Assembly: GCF_006538325.1 (NCBI RefSeq)
Contig: NZ_BJKK01000003.1
Location: forward strand, 409,364-473,363
DNA length: 64,000 bases
Source of the DNA: Alteromonas sp. KUL42
GTDB lineage: Bacteria > Pseudomonadota > Gammaproteobacteria > Enterobacterales > Alteromonadaceae
Direction of reading: 5' to 3'
Numbering within the stretch: position 1 is the stretch's first letter; the number at the start of each line of letters is the position of its first letter. The position numbers were made by a program, and so were the translations under genes. The notes beneath the pieces were generated by a model that was not told the origin of the DNA, did not search any database, and saw only the letters and a program-made list of their open reading frames with translations. Below are positions 19,233 to 28,456 of this stretch, in pieces.

Positions 19233-20807
19233 ATGCAAACCTCTATGATCGCAGCGATCTATAAGAACTTCCTGGGACATGCGCCCGACTGGTACAAAAA
19301 AACCATTATTGCCTTTCTTATTGTAAATCCATTGTTATTTATGGTGGACCCTTACATTGCGGGCTGGACACTGGTTATTCAATTTATATTCACCCTAGCC
19401 ATGGCACTTAAGTGCTACCCCTTGCAACCCGGCGGTTTACTGCTCATTGAAGCCATGTTTATCGGTATGACCTCACCAGGGCACATGATGCATGAGATTG
19501 AGGTCAATCTAGAAGTATTGCTACTCCTTGTTTTTATGGTGGCCGGTATTTACTTCATGAAAGACCTATTGATGTATTTGTTCACCAAACTGGTCATTAA
19601 AGTGCAAAATAAATTGGTGCTGTCATTGTCATTTATTTTCGCTTCAGCGTTTTTGTCAGCGTTTTTGGACGCGCTTACCGTGGTGGCAGTTATCATCAGT
19701 GTTGGCTTGGGTTTTTATTCCATTTACCACAAAGTCGCATCTGGTAAGGAGTTTCACTCTGATCACGATCACACCAGTGATGATGAATTAGGTAGCCACG
19801 ATCTAGAAGATTTTAGAGCGTTTTTACGCAACCTTATGATGCATTCATCTGTGGGTACAGCCTTAGGCGGTGTAATGACCATGGTAGGTGAGCCTCAGAA
19901 TCTAATTATCGCTGACAAAGCAGGCTGGAACTTCGTCGAATTCTTCATTCGCATGTCGCCAGTTACTATTCCAGTATTTGTGTTTGGTCTGTTGACTACA
20001 GTTCTTCTTGAAAAAACAGGCTGGTTTTCTTACGGGGCAAAGCTGCCTTCTGCTGTTCGCCAAATTTTAGTCGACTACAACGAACACATGGACAAAGGTC
20101 GCAGCAAACGCGAGTCAGCTAAACTCGTTGTACAAGCGCTTATTGGTATTTGGCTGATTATTGGATTGGCAACGCATATGGCATCTGTTGGTCTTATTGG
20201 CTTGTCAGTTATTGTGCTTGCTACGTCTATGAGTGGTGTTATCGAAGAGCACGCATTAGGGAAAGCCTTCGAAGAAGCTTTACCATTTACCGCATTGCTT
20301 TGTGTATTCTTTGGTGTGGTCGCCGTTATTATTGACCAAGGCCTGTTCCAGCCAGTTATTCATTGGGTACTGTCGTTTGAAGGCGAAACCCAAATGGTTA
20401 TGTTCTACTTGGCAAACGGTGTACTATCTATGGTTAGTGACAACGTATTTGTTGGCTCTGTATACATCACCGAAGTTACATCAGCACTACAAGCTGGCCA
20501 AATTACCCGTGATCAATATGACATGCTTGCGGTAGCCATCAACACAGGGACTAACCTTCCCAGTGTAGCAACACCGAATGGCCAAGCAGCTTTCTTATTC
20601 CTACTAACATCAGCAATTGCTCCGTTATTGCGTTTATCTTATGGCCGTATGGTTTTAATGGCATTGCCTTACACGATGGTGTTAACCATTGTAGGTCTAC
20701 TTGCTACGTACATAGGACTAGCTGATGCAACACAAGTGCTATACGACATGCATCTTATCGAACATCACTCTGCTGCAGAAGCAGGTATGAAAGCGGTAGG
20801 TCATTAA
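19233..20807 (+). CDS. nhaB: Na+/H+ antiporter NhaB
   Basis: NhaB is an inner-membrane antiporter that exports Na+ in exchange for H+. The ATG at 19233 (after AGGAAC) gives 525 residues starting near the family pattern [22 protein letters not shown]; a longer frame from 19125 is not supported. About twelve hydrophobic helices are visible, with conserved segments [26 protein letters not shown] and [17 protein letters not shown] typical of the ion-transporter superfamily. A His-rich hydrophilic loop ([10 protein letters not shown]) lies near residue 205. It is followed 3 bp later by dsbB and is divergent from fadR, a conserved arrangement. Confidence 0.96.
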   Translation: MQTSMIAAIYKNFLGHAPDWYKKTIIAFLIVNPLLFMVDPYIAGWTLVIQFIFTLAMALKCYPLQPGGLLLIEAMFIGMTSPGHMMHEIEVNLEVLLLLVFMVAGIYFMKDLLMYLFTKLVIKVQNKLVLSLSFIFASAFLSAFLDALTVVAVIISVGLGFYSIYHKVASGKEFHSDHDHTSDDELGSHDLEDFRAFLRNLMMHSSVGTALGGVMTMVGEPQNLIIADKAGWNFVEFFIRMSPVTIPVFVFGLLTTVLLEKTGWFSYGAKLPSAVRQILVDYNEHMDKGRSKRESAKLVVQALIGIWLIIGLATHMASVGLIGLSVIVLATSMSGVIEEHALGKAFEEALPFTALLCVFFGVVAVIIDQGLFQPVIHWVLSFEGETQMVMFYLANGVLSMVSDNVFVGSVYITEVTSALQAGQITRDQYDMLAVAINTGTNLPSVATPNGQAAFLFLLTSAIAPLLRLSYGRMVLMALPYTMVLTIVGLLATYIGLADATQVLYDMHLIEHHSAAEAGMKAVGH

Positions 20808-20810
20808 TCT

Positions 20811-21338
20811 ATGCGTTCACTTATTCACGGCATTAGCCAGTGGGCAGAGCACAAGTCATCATGGCTTGTGCTTTTTGCAACCTCATTAGCACTTGAAATT
20901 GCTGCATTGTATTTTCAATACGGCATGGGTCTAAAGCCCTGCATTATGTGTATATATCAGCGTACTGCTATGTACGGAATTGTGCTGTCTGCGCTTATCG
21001 TTGTTATTAAGAACAATGGTTTAACACGCATGATAGGCTTTGCCGGTTGGGCAGTCGCGTCCGTTTGGGGCTTTTTAATTGCCCAAGAACATGTGGGTAT
21101 ACTGAACGCGGCAAACCCGTTTTTTGCAACCTGTGAAATTGTGCCCAACTTCCCTTCTTGGTTACAACTTCATGAGTGGATCCCTGCAGTTTTTGCAGCC
21201 CACGGTGATTGCTTAGAAGACAGCTGGCAGTTTATGTCTATGGGTATGGCAGAGTGGATGCAAATCATCTTTGCTCTATATGCGGCGGTTTTTGCATTTG
21301 TTTTTGCATGTCGATTACTTGATAAGAAACCCTTTTGA
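20811..21338 (+). CDS. dsbB: Disulfide bond formation protein DsbB
   Basis: DsbB is an inner-membrane oxidoreductase that reoxidises DsbA and passes electrons to quinone. The 175 residues have four hydrophobic helices. The first periplasmic loop contains CIMC (Cys44/Cys47). The second periplasmic loop holds the other redox pair, Cys108 (ATCEIVPNF) and Cys134 (HGDC). All four essential cysteines are present. The gene is 3 bp after nhaB and overlaps the following acetyltransferase start by 4 bp, so the three are probably cotranscribed. Confidence 0.96.
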   Translation: MRSLIHGISQWAEHKSSWLVLFATSLALEIAALYFQYGMGLKPCIMCIYQRTAMYGIVLSALIVVIKNNGLTRMIGFAGWAVASVWGFLIAQEHVGILNAANPFFATCEIVPNFPSWLQLHEWIPAVFAAHGDCLEDSWQFMSMGMAEWMQIIFALYAAVFAFVFACRLLDKKPF

Positions 21339-21886
21339 TCGATTTATCCATACTCCCTTCTCGCTTGCCTCCTATTCATACAGAGCAAGGCCCAGTATCT
21401 ATTCAGCGCATTGCACACAAGCATTGTGAGGCGCTGTGTGATGCTGGGCAGCAAGCCATTCATCATGTTAAACCTTGGTTTGGTAGTTCAACCTGCCCAG
21501 TCACACCTGCGCTGTCAAAACAATGTATAGAAAACATGGAGAAAGCAAGAGAAACAGGTTATGGGCTTACCTATTTACTTATGCACGACGAAACCTGTTT
21601 AGGCATGGGTATTATCAATCATATTAACCATACTCACCTTACTGCAAATTTGGGCTACTGGTTACGTCCTGAGGCCTGTGGAAAAGGGTTAGCTACTGCG
21701 ATATGTGAAGCATTAAAAAAACTCGCCTTCTCTCAGATGAATTTGTATCGGCTAGAGTGTTATATCGAACCAAATAACAAGGCGAGTATTCGTGTTGCAC
21801 AGCGCATTGGTGGAGTTAAGGAAGGGCTATGTCGTAAACGCATTTTCGGCAGGGATGCTCTGCTCTATGCCATTATCAACGAATAA
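21335..21886 (+). CDS. GNAT N-acetyltransferase, RimJ/RimL-like
   Basis: The 183-residue protein resembles ribosomal-protein N-terminal acetyltransferases: LGYWLRPEACGKGLATAICEAL is the acetyl-CoA-binding motif A region, followed by LYRLECYIEPNNKASIRVAQRIGG and EGLCRKRIFGRDALLYAI. The only usable start is TTG at 21335 in a TTGA overlap with the dsbB stop, implying translational coupling. The acceptor is not known from sequence. A small hairpin without T-tail (21901-21917) follows. Confidence 0.85.
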   Translation: MIDLSILPSRLPPIHTEQGPVSIQRIAHKHCEALCDAGQQAIHHVKPWFGSSTCPVTPALSKQCIENMEKARETGYGLTYLLMHDETCLGMGIINHINHTHLTANLGYWLRPEACGKGLATAICEALKKLAFSQMNLYRLECYIEPNNKASIRVAQRIGGVKEGLCRKRIFGRDALLYAIINE

Positions 21887-21924
21887 TTACGCATAAGCGA
21901 TTGTGGGACAACCACAAAGTGAGT

Positions 21925-22419
21925 TTAATCTAAATCTTCCAATGGCCAAATAGCGATATAATCCTCAAAGTCATTTAAGTCCACATCGGTTTCAAACACC
22001 GTTTTATTACGCACCGACATTCCACTTGCATGCATGGCGTGCTTCTTACCTTTGTTTAGTAAAGGATGCCATGAGGGTAATCCTCTGCCCTCATGAAGGC
22101 GTCTGTAAGCACAACTAGTAGGCATAAAAAAGATATCTTTTAGATTGTCCTTGGTAAGCTTTACGCAATCTGGTACCAGTTCAGTACGTCTTGCATATTG
22201 CGTACATTCACACTTTTTAGTATTGAGGTAACTACACACTATATTGGTGTAGTGAATCTGCTCGTTGGCATTGATATGGTCGGTTGGAGCATGGTTCTCA
22301 ACACTTTCATCGTCGATAAACTTGTGTAGACAGCACTTGGCACAACCATCACACAAAGACTCCCATTCCTGTTGAGTCATTTCTTCTAACGATTTTGTTT
22401 CCCAAAATGCCTGCGTCAT
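21925..22419 (-). CDS. ycgN: YcgN family cysteine-cluster protein (UPF0260)
   Basis: The 164-residue cytosolic protein is rich in conserved cysteines: CDGCAKCCLHK near residue 24, CSYLNTKKCECTQYA near 65 and CVKL/CAYRRL further on, followed by LPSWHPLL. This matches the UPF0260/YcgN family, which probably binds a metal or Fe-S cluster; the biological role is unproven. Its start overlaps the ycgM stop by 4 bp (ATGA), matching the ycgM-ycgN pair in E. coli. Confidence 0.92.
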   Translation of the reverse strand: MTQAFWETKSLEEMTQQEWESLCDGCAKCCLHKFIDDESVENHAPTDHINANEQIHYTNIVCSYLNTKKCECTQYARRTELVPDCVKLTKDNLKDIFFMPTSCAYRRLHEGRGLPSWHPLLNKGKKHAMHASGMSVRNKTVFETDVDLNDFEDYIAIWPLEDLD

Positions 22420-23084
22420 TCGCCAACAACCTTAGTCTGAATAGAAAAGTAACCGGTAAATTCCACGTCAACATTATCACCAGGCAACAATGGGCCTACA
22501 CCTTTGGGCGTACCGGTTAGAATTACATCACCTGAGTCTAGCGTAAACACCTCAGACATGTGTGCCAGTAACGGTACAATTTTATGTAACATCATTGCCG
22601 TATGACCTTGTTGTCGTACTTCGCCGTTTATGGTTAACGTGAAGTGCAAGTCATTTAAATCTTCCATTTCACCTAACGGCACAAAACCTGACACAGGGGC
22701 ACTGTAGTCAAACGACTTTGCCCGTTCCCAGGGTTGTCCTTGGGCTTTTAATGCTGCTTGTACGTCGCGCAAAGTGAGATCTAACCCAACACCTACGCCC
22801 CAAATGGCATTTAATACCTCTGCTTCTGTGGCATTTTTAAGCGGTGACTTTAATAGAATCGACACTTCAAGCTCGTTATGACACTCGCCTTTATCGGTCG
22901 GTACCTGAATGGCTTCATCCAAATGGCACAGCGCGGCTTTTGGCTTCATAAACAATAACGGGGCCTCTGACACCGTTGAGTTCATCTCCTGAATATGGTC
23001 AAGATAATTTCGACCGATACAAACAACCTTATTAACAGGTAGTGAAATAGGTGAGCCCTGATTATCTTTGTGAAGATATGTCAT
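22416..23084 (-). CDS. ycgM: Fumarylacetoacetate hydrolase family protein YcgM
   Basis: The 222-residue protein has the FAH fold signature: VVCIGRNYLDHIQEMNS, LLFMKPKAALC, a metal-binding ELEVSIL segment (about 73-80) and GDVILTGTPKGVGPL near the C-terminus. Members hydrolyse or decarboxylate 2-oxo acids (acylpyruvate hydrolase or oxaloacetate decarboxylase activities) using Mg2+ or Mn2+. Upstream its ATG touches the stop of the transglycosylase gene; downstream it overlaps ycgN. This is a four-gene unit with ycgL and the lytic transglycosylase. Confidence 0.92.
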   Translation of the reverse strand: MTYLHKDNQGSPISLPVNKVVCIGRNYLDHIQEMNSTVSEAPLLFMKPKAALCHLDEAIQVPTDKGECHNELEVSILLKSPLKNATEAEVLNAIWGVGVGLDLTLRDVQAALKAQGQPWERAKSFDYSAPVSGFVPLGEMEDLNDLHFTLTINGEVRQQGHTAMMLHKIVPLLAHMSEVFTLDSGDVILTGTPKGVGPLLPGDNVDVEFTGYFSIQTKVVGE

Positions 23085-24139
23085 TAATAACCTCGTTTAA
23101 TTCTTTCAGAAAGGTAGCCAACAGAAACCCCGAAATACGATGAACGATTCCATTTCATAAGCGTATGAAAGTTGTTATAGACCAAATACACTCTGCCCTT
23201 TTCACCATCGGGCATTATGAGTGAGGCCTCAATGTCTACATTAGGCAAGTCATTGCCATTGTAACGTCGAACACCCTGAGACTGCCAATATGACAGGGGC
23301 TTCATATTCGCTTTCGCCAACCCAGAGATGCCTACAGGTTCAGTAAGTAGCACTTGCCTTCCCCACGTTCCGTTATTGTCCCACCCTTCTGATGACAGGT
23401 AATTGGCGATAGAGGCAAAAACGTCTGCTTTGTTGTTCCAAATATCTTTCTTGCCATCACCGTCATAATCGACAGCATAATTTAAAAAAGACAACGGCAT
23501 AAACTGGGTCTGTCCCATTGCGCCTGCCCACGAGCCCTTAAACTGGCTCACATGAGCATGACCTTCATTAAAAATGGTTAGTGCTGCGAAAAAGTTATCT
23601 TTGAAGAGCTTCTCTCTTCGCCCTTCATAGGCTAGCGATGCAAGCGCTGACAGTACACTATAGCTTCCCTGAATCTTACCGAAGTTCGATTCATTTCCCC
23701 ACAATGCAACAATAAAACGCGCCTGTACGCCATATTTCGACGCAATGTCATCGAGCAGCGCTTTATTTTCTTCATAAAGCGAAACAGCTTGTTTGACTTT
23801 CCAGTCAGGAACCCGCGTAGCCAAATAACCATCTAGTATTATTTTTTTCTCAGGTTGATTTTTATCTGACTTGACTACCGTTGGTCGAAAGTGAATATCG
23901 CCAAACGCTTCACTAACAATCTCTTCACTAAACCCTTTTTGGAGCGCTTCCTGCTTCAGCTTATTAACATAGGTAGTAAAACCAGCTTCACTCAACTCGC
24001 TATCACCGTGAGTTTGAGCAGAAACGTGGCTAACTACCAACAACATGGCGATAACGGCAAAGAAAGCCTGTTTTACAAAAGAAAGGCCAAGGGGGTTATG
24101 GTTAGTACGCACACCACCAGATTGAAACACATAAAACAT
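23084..24139 (-). CDS. Lytic murein transglycosylase, MltB-like (SLT_2 family)
   Basis: This exported enzyme cleaves the MurNAc-GlcNAc bond of peptidoglycan with formation of anhydro-MurNAc. The 351 residues begin with a short extension and a hydrophobic signal segment (AFFAVIAMLLVVSHVSAQ, cleavage near 42). No lipobox is visible, so it is probably soluble in the periplasm. The catalytic Glu is in ALWGNESNFG (Glu150). GAMGQTQFMPLSFLNYAVDYD and KKDIWNNKADVFASIANYL are typical family blocks. It sits 8 bp downstream of ycgL and abuts ycgM. Confidence 0.92.
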   Translation of the reverse strand: MFYVFQSGGVRTNHNPLGLSFVKQAFFAVIAMLLVVSHVSAQTHGDSELSEAGFTTYVNKLKQEALQKGFSEEIVSEAFGDIHFRPTVVKSDKNQPEKKIILDGYLATRVPDWKVKQAVSLYEENKALLDDIASKYGVQARFIVALWGNESNFGKIQGSYSVLSALASLAYEGRREKLFKDNFFAALTIFNEGHAHVSQFKGSWAGAMGQTQFMPLSFLNYAVDYDGDGKKDIWNNKADVFASIANYLSSEGWDNNGTWGRQVLLTEPVGISGLAKANMKPLSYWQSQGVRRYNGNDLPNVDIEASLIMPDGEKGRVYLVYNNFHTLMKWNRSSYFGVSVGYLSERIKRGY

Positions 24140-24147
24140 AACTACAC

Positions 24148-24444
24148 TTAAAACTTTTTGTCTGGTGTTTTAGACAAGCCTAACGACTCGCGATGCTGTT
24201 CAAGCAAGTTGTCTTCTTTTGGCGGCATTTGAAGATAAAAACCTTGCGTACTCAGTGCTTCTATAAGCTTTTGCTTGTCTACTCCTCCCAAACGCTCGCG
24301 TTTTTCAAGCGCAATGATGGTGACCAACTCAGGCTTGCCAAATCGGGCCATAAGCGCTTCAGGCACATCATCAAAATGCCCTTTTTTAGGCACATATAAG
24401 TACATACCTTCTTTTTTATGCGTTTTATATACTGCACACAACAT
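24148..24444 (-). CDS. ycgL: YcgL domain protein
   Basis: The 98-residue cytosolic protein matches the YcgL family: the start [18 protein letters not shown] is followed by [18 protein letters not shown] and [14 protein letters not shown]. Length and motif order fit the small YcgL fold of unknown biochemical function. It is the first gene of the ycgL-transglycosylase-ycgM-ycgN unit, an arrangement shared with other gammaproteobacteria. The following gene is 8 bp away. Confidence 0.93.
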   Translation of the reverse strand: MLCAVYKTHKKEGMYLYVPKKGHFDDVPEALMARFGKPELVTIIALEKRERLGGVDKQKLIEALSTQGFYLQMPPKEDNLLEQHRESLGLSKTPDKKF

Positions 24445-24526
24445 TTTACATCTCGTCTCTTAGTGTCAGTGGTTCATATTTTGGACTAACTTCATTATTA
24501 GCTAGCTCCGTCACAAACAAGCTACA

Positions 24527-25684
24527 TTATGAATTAGGTGCGTCGCCTAGCAATTGACTGACATAAGGCATAAACAATGCCTCGCGCCAGGTTGATAATA
24601 CATCAGGCTTTAAGCCCTGCACTCGGGTTTCATCAACTTGAAACCAATACCACTTAAGCAGCTGATTAAGTTGCTTTTTAGACGCAATCACATCACTACT
24701 TACATTGTTGGATTCAGCAATTTGCTCGCTAATGGTTTTCAGTTCTGCTAGATGCTTCTTGTATTTGGGAATATCGATTAAACGAAGCACAGTAGGCAGC
24801 CTGAGTTTTTCAGGTGTTTGCGCAAACTTCTCACGCGCCTCGCTAATAAGACCAATAATAGTATCACCGTAGCGACGTATGGACTGATGGTTAACCCCAT
24901 TAATACGCGACAGCCCTGACTTACTGTCTATCAGACGCTGTGCAGCTTCAAATAAGTGCCCTTCTTTAAAGACAAAATTAAGCGCCATGTCCTTTTGTCT
25001 TGCTGTATGCAATCGCCATGCAGCTAAAGCTTGTAGCACGGTAAGCTGCTCTTGGTTTAATCGCCAATTGTTCTTTATGGCTAAATACGCAAAATCATCG
25101 GGTAACTGTGCGCGCTTCTTAGCTGCAAGAAGTGCCATTTCTTCGTAAACCCAGTGCGCCTTGCCAACTTCTTGTATTTCCTCGGCCAAAATGTGATAGC
25201 AAGGTAGAAGATATAACACATCATTAGCAGCGTAACTCAATTGTGCTTCGCGCAATGGACGTGCTAACCAGTCAGTGCGAGACTCGCCTTTATCCAATAC
25301 CACGTCGCACAACATTTCTACCAATTTTGCGTAACCTAAAGTAGGGCCTTTGCCCAAGATACTTGCAGCAAACTGGGTATCAAAAATAGGTTTCGGCACG
25401 GTATCAAATGCGGTAAGGAAGGTTTCCAAATCTTCTGAGCAAGAATGCAGTACTTTTACTACTGCTTCATTTTCAAGAAGTGCAACGAAAGGCTGCATAT
25501 TGTCTATAGCAAGGGGGTCAATCAATACCAATTGTTGACCGTCATAAAGTTGAATAAGCCCCAAATGCGGGGTGAGTGTGCGGGTTCGCACAAACTCAGT
25601 ATCAAGGGCTACGGCACCTTGGCGCTGTGCCATCGAGCACACGGTTTCAAGTTCTTCAAATGTAGTTATTAATTGATATTGCAT
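24527..25684 (-). CDS. rnd: Ribonuclease D
   Basis: RNase D is a 3'-5' exoribonuclease trimming tRNA precursors and other stable RNAs. Starting at ATG 25684 the protein is 385 residues; a longer frame to 25729 would begin inside the fadD terminator. The DEDD exonuclease motifs are present: LDTEFVRTRT (Exo I), LHSCSEDLETF (Exo II) and LSYAANDVLYLLP (Exo III). An HRDC domain follows at about 200-280 (NWRLNQEQLTVLQALAAWR), then a second helical domain. The gene follows fadD on the same strand, as in E. coli. Confidence 0.94.
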   Translation of the reverse strand: MQYQLITTFEELETVCSMAQRQGAVALDTEFVRTRTLTPHLGLIQLYDGQQLVLIDPLAIDNMQPFVALLENEAVVKVLHSCSEDLETFLTAFDTVPKPIFDTQFAASILGKGPTLGYAKLVEMLCDVVLDKGESRTDWLARPLREAQLSYAANDVLYLLPCYHILAEEIQEVGKAHWVYEEMALLAAKKRAQLPDDFAYLAIKNNWRLNQEQLTVLQALAAWRLHTARQKDMALNFVFKEGHLFEAAQRLIDSKSGLSRINGVNHQSIRRYGDTIIGLISEAREKFAQTPEKLRLPTVLRLIDIPKYKKHLAELKTISEQIAESNNVSSDVIASKKQLNQLLKWYWFQVDETRVQGLKPDVLSTWREALFMPYVSQLLGDAPNS

Positions 25685-25703
25685 ACTTTTGCACAGTAAA
25701 TAA

Positions 25704-25727
25704 AAAAGCCGGCTCGTGCCGGCTTTC
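25704..25727 (-). terminator. Intrinsic terminator after fadD, upstream of rnd
   Basis: A perfect stem AAAGCCGGC/GCCGGCTTT with a 4-nt loop is followed on the minus strand by TTTTTTATTT. It begins 20 bp past the fadD stop and ends 20 bp before the rnd start, so it can separate or attenuate the two genes. Confidence 0.9.
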
Positions 25728-25746
25728 AAAAACTAGTTCACGTGAA

Positions 25747-27399
25747 TTAGTCTCTAAGCTCCCGACGCAGAATTTTTCCTACATTGGTTTTAGGTAGATC
25801 ATCTTTAAAGACAACCTGCTTAGGTATTTTGTAGCCAGTTAAATGATTGCGACAATGCGCAATTACGTCTTCAGCTGTCAAAGTATCATTGCTGCGAACA
25901 ACAAATAACTTAACTACTTCACCACTTACTTCATGAGGAACCCCAACCGCTGCAGCTTCGACAATATTCTCGTGCATTGCAGCCACTTCTTCAATTTCGT
26001 TAGGGAACACATTGAAGCCTGAAACTAGGATCATATCCTTTTTACGGTCAACAATATAGAAGTAACCTTCATCATCTACCGTGGCGATATCACCTGTAGC
26101 TAACCAACCGTCTTTAAGTATTTCCTCTGTGGCTTCAGGGCGGTTCAAATACCCCTTCATCACTTGGGGCCCTTTAACCCACATTTCACCAGGCTCCCCT
26201 TTCTCAACGGGGTTGCCATCATCGTCTAATAACTTGATGTCAGTAGAAGGCACAGGCATACCAATTGCGCCTTTATAGGCTTCAATTTGTGGCGGGTTAA
26301 CCGCTACAACAGGTGAACATTCAGTTAACCCATAACCTTCGAGTAATACCGTGCCTGTGACTTTTTGCCATTTTTCAGCAACCGGGCGCTGTACAGCCAT
26401 GCCGCCACCAAGTCCAAACTTAAACTTACTAAAATCAAGCTCGTCAAACCCGGGCGTATTCAATAAACCATTAAACAGGGTATTTACACCCGGTAGAATG
26501 GTGAATGGGTATTTGCTTAACTCACTAACGAACCCCGGCATATCTCGTGGATTAGTGATAAGTAGGTTACGACAACCGTATTTGACGAACATCAAGCAAT
26601 TCGCAAGTAATGCAAAGATATGGTAGAGCGGCAGCGCAGTTACCACAAAATCTTCACCTTCCTCGATAACAGTTTCTAGAATACCAGACACCTGTTCAAG
26701 GTTCGCAACCATATTGCGGTGTGTGAGCATTGCCCCCTTAGATACCCCCGTAGTTCCACCTGTGTACTGCAGGAAAGCAAGGTCATCATTACTTATCTCC
26801 GGACGTGTATAAGACAGTGATTGCCCTTTTTTCACCGCAGACATAAATGATGTAGTTTCAGGTAGTGAAAATGAAGGAACCATTTTCTTGACGTATTTTA
26901 CGACAGCGTTAACAATCCAACGCTTAGGTGCTGGCAACATATCGCCCAGCGCAGTTAAAAACACCTCTTGTAAATTCGTATCTGCAATTACTTCTTCAAG
27001 GGTACAAGCAAAGTTCTCAACAATCACAATGGCCTTGGCATTGGCATCGTTGAGCTGGTGTTTTAACTCACGAGCGGTATAGAGTGGGTTAACATTTACT
27101 ACAACCATTCCCGCACGCAAAATACCAAACATGGCAACGGGATATTGAAGAAGGTTGGGCATCATTATAGCCACCGCGTCACCGCGCTTTAAACCACTTG
27201 CTTGCAAGTAGGCGGCGAATTGTGCAGATAGATTATCGAGCTCTTCAAAAGAAATCGAATGGCCCATATTGATAAAGGCTTCTTTATTTTTAAACTTTTT
27301 TACCGACTGCTCGAAAATGTCGACAACAGACGCATAGCGATCTGCATCAATTTCTGCGGATACACGAGGGTCATAATGCTTAAGCCAGGTTTTTTCCAC
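25747..27399 (-). CDS. fadD: Long-chain-fatty-acid-CoA ligase FadD
   Basis: FadD is a membrane-associated acyl-CoA synthetase that activates imported fatty acids with ATP and CoA, the entry step of beta-oxidation. Motifs are [18 protein letters not shown] (P-loop-like, about 210-227), [10 protein letters not shown] (about 360), GWLATGDIA and the FadD signature around [20 protein letters not shown], with the catalytic Lys in [12 protein letters not shown] near the C-terminus. GTG at 27399 is 5 nt from a perfect AGGAGG; TTG three bases earlier is the alternative. A FadR operator and probable -10 element lie upstream, and a strong terminator follows. Confidence 0.96.
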   Translation of the reverse strand: MEKTWLKHYDPRVSAEIDADRYASVVDIFEQSVKKFKNKEAFINMGHSISFEELDNLSAQFAAYLQASGLKRGDAVAIMMPNLLQYPVAMFGILRAGMVVVNVNPLYTARELKHQLNDANAKAIVIVENFACTLEEVIADTNLQEVFLTALGDMLPAPKRWIVNAVVKYVKKMVPSFSLPETTSFMSAVKKGQSLSYTRPEISNDDLAFLQYTGGTTGVSKGAMLTHRNMVANLEQVSGILETVIEEGEDFVVTALPLYHIFALLANCLMFVKYGCRNLLITNPRDMPGFVSELSKYPFTILPGVNTLFNGLLNTPGFDELDFSKFKFGLGGGMAVQRPVAEKWQKVTGTVLLEGYGLTECSPVVAVNPPQIEAYKGAIGMPVPSTDIKLLDDDGNPVEKGEPGEMWVKGPQVMKGYLNRPEATEEILKDGWLATGDIATVDDEGYFYIVDRKKDMILVSGFNVFPNEIEEVAAMHENIVEAAAVGVPHEVSGEVVKLFVVRSNDTLTAEDVIAHCRNHLTGYKIPKQVVFKDDLPKTNVGKILRRELRD

Positions 27400-27460
27400 C
27401 AAAACCTCCTCTACTTTATTCTTATACTATTAATGAGCTCGCGAGACACCGCACTCATCT

Positions 27461-27477
27461 AACTGGTCTGATAACTT
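27461..27477 (-). promoter_or_regulatory. FadR operator at the fadD promoter
   Basis: AACTGGTCTGATAACTT matches the left half and centre of the FadR operator AACTGGTCNGACCAGTT exactly, with three mismatches in the right half (14 of 17 counting N). A TATACT -10-like element on the minus strand at 27484-27489 would put the transcription start at about 27477, inside the operator, as expected for repression by acyl-CoA-free FadR. Confidence 0.75.
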
Positions 27478-27518
27478 GCGAATAGTATAGGATGTGTAAA
27501 AAAAATAAACGGCACAAT

Positions 27519-28358
27519 TTACAATTGCTCAACAAATTGGCAAATTAACCGCCCTACATCTCCAGTATTTTCCATGTGAATATGGTGCCCGCCCACTAAT
27601 TGTTCATATTGGGCATTTTTAAACCATCGCGCTCGACGCGGAAACATTTTATCTAACTGTTTAAAACTATTTGACGCACCAATAAAGAGTAGCGGACATT
27701 CTATGGCACGCATAAGGTTTTCTGCTTGTTTTTCAGTAAGGCGCAAGACCGACTTCGTACGCAAGCGTGAATCAGATGACCAAACATCTTGCCCTTCATC
27801 GTTTTGCTTAACGTTTCGCTGAAGAATAATACGCGCATCAGAGGCAGACATGTCTGTTACTTTACAGCGCATTTTAACCATCTCATCAAGATCAATTGCT
27901 CTCGATGCACTTGTTGTTTTGCCATGTCTGCTTAATATGGCATTTCTCATTTGTTCTTGCGTAGACTCCTCCGGTTCCACAAGCGGACCACAAGCATCTA
28001 TACTCACCACACCGCGCACTTTTTCGGGAAAAAGTGCAGCGAACATTGTGGCTAATATGCCTCCTAAAGAATGCCCCACGAGTATCACGTCATCCCACCC
28101 TTGCCCTGTAATAAGTGCATGCAAGTCTTGCAGATAGTCCGCTTGGTTGTAATGTGCGCCCTCAGAGCGATGAGAAGAGCGCCCATGCCCGGCTAAATCT
28201 AAAGCAATGAAATGGTAGGATGTTAAGAATGGAGCCAACACATTCAGACTTTCAGCATTATCTAAAAAGCCGTGAATGCCCAATACAATTGGGCCTTGTC
28301 CTTGGTTATCTAGCGCAGACAGCTGCACAGCGCCTGCTGAAAATTGAGTTTCAACCAT
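27519..28358 (-). CDS. Alpha/beta hydrolase
   Basis: The 279-residue protein has an alpha/beta-hydrolase fold. It has the oxyanion region LGIHGFLDNAESLNVL, LDLAGHGRSSHRSEG, the nucleophile elbow VGHSLGGILA (Ser near 103) and a terminal catalytic His in GGHHIHMENTG. The acid residue is probably the Asp in SIDACGP or one near 240. The ATG at 28358 follows GAGGGG; a GTG four codons upstream is less likely. There is no signal peptide, so it is cytosolic. Its location between fadD and slp suggests an esterase or thioesterase acting on acyl substrates, but the substrate cannot be read from sequence. Confidence 0.88.
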   Translation of the reverse strand: MVETQFSAGAVQLSALDNQGQGPIVLGIHGFLDNAESLNVLAPFLTSYHFIALDLAGHGRSSHRSEGAHYNQADYLQDLHALITGQGWDDVILVGHSLGGILATMFAALFPEKVRGVVSIDACGPLVEPEESTQEQMRNAILSRHGKTTSASRAIDLDEMVKMRCKVTDMSASDARIILQRNVKQNDEGQDVWSSDSRLRTKSVLRLTEKQAENLMRAIECPLLFIGASNSFKQLDKMFPRRARWFKNAQYEQLVGGHHIHMENTGDVGRLICQFVEQL

Positions 28359-28386
28359 ACTTCCCCTCACAGTGGCGGCAAATTAT

Positions 28387-28426
28387 TTCCGCCCATGTAC
28401 AAATAATTCCGCTTATCTACAAAAAA
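28387..28426. repeat. 20-bp imperfect tandem repeat upstream of the hydrolase gene
   Basis: TTCCGCCCATGTACAAATAA is followed directly by TTCCGCTTATCTACAAAAAA (16 of 20 identical). The repeat starts 29 bp upstream of the hydrolase ATG and touches the slp terminator. It may be a duplicated operator. Confidence 0.55.
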
Positions 28427-28449
28427 GGTGGCAATTTTTAGCCACCTTT
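28424..28449 (-). terminator. Intrinsic terminator of the slp-like gene
   Basis: AAAGGTGGC-N8-GCCACCTTT is followed on the minus strand by a T-run. It is 7 bp past the stop of the Slp-family gene. Confidence 0.85.
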
Positions 28450-28456
28450 ATTTTAC

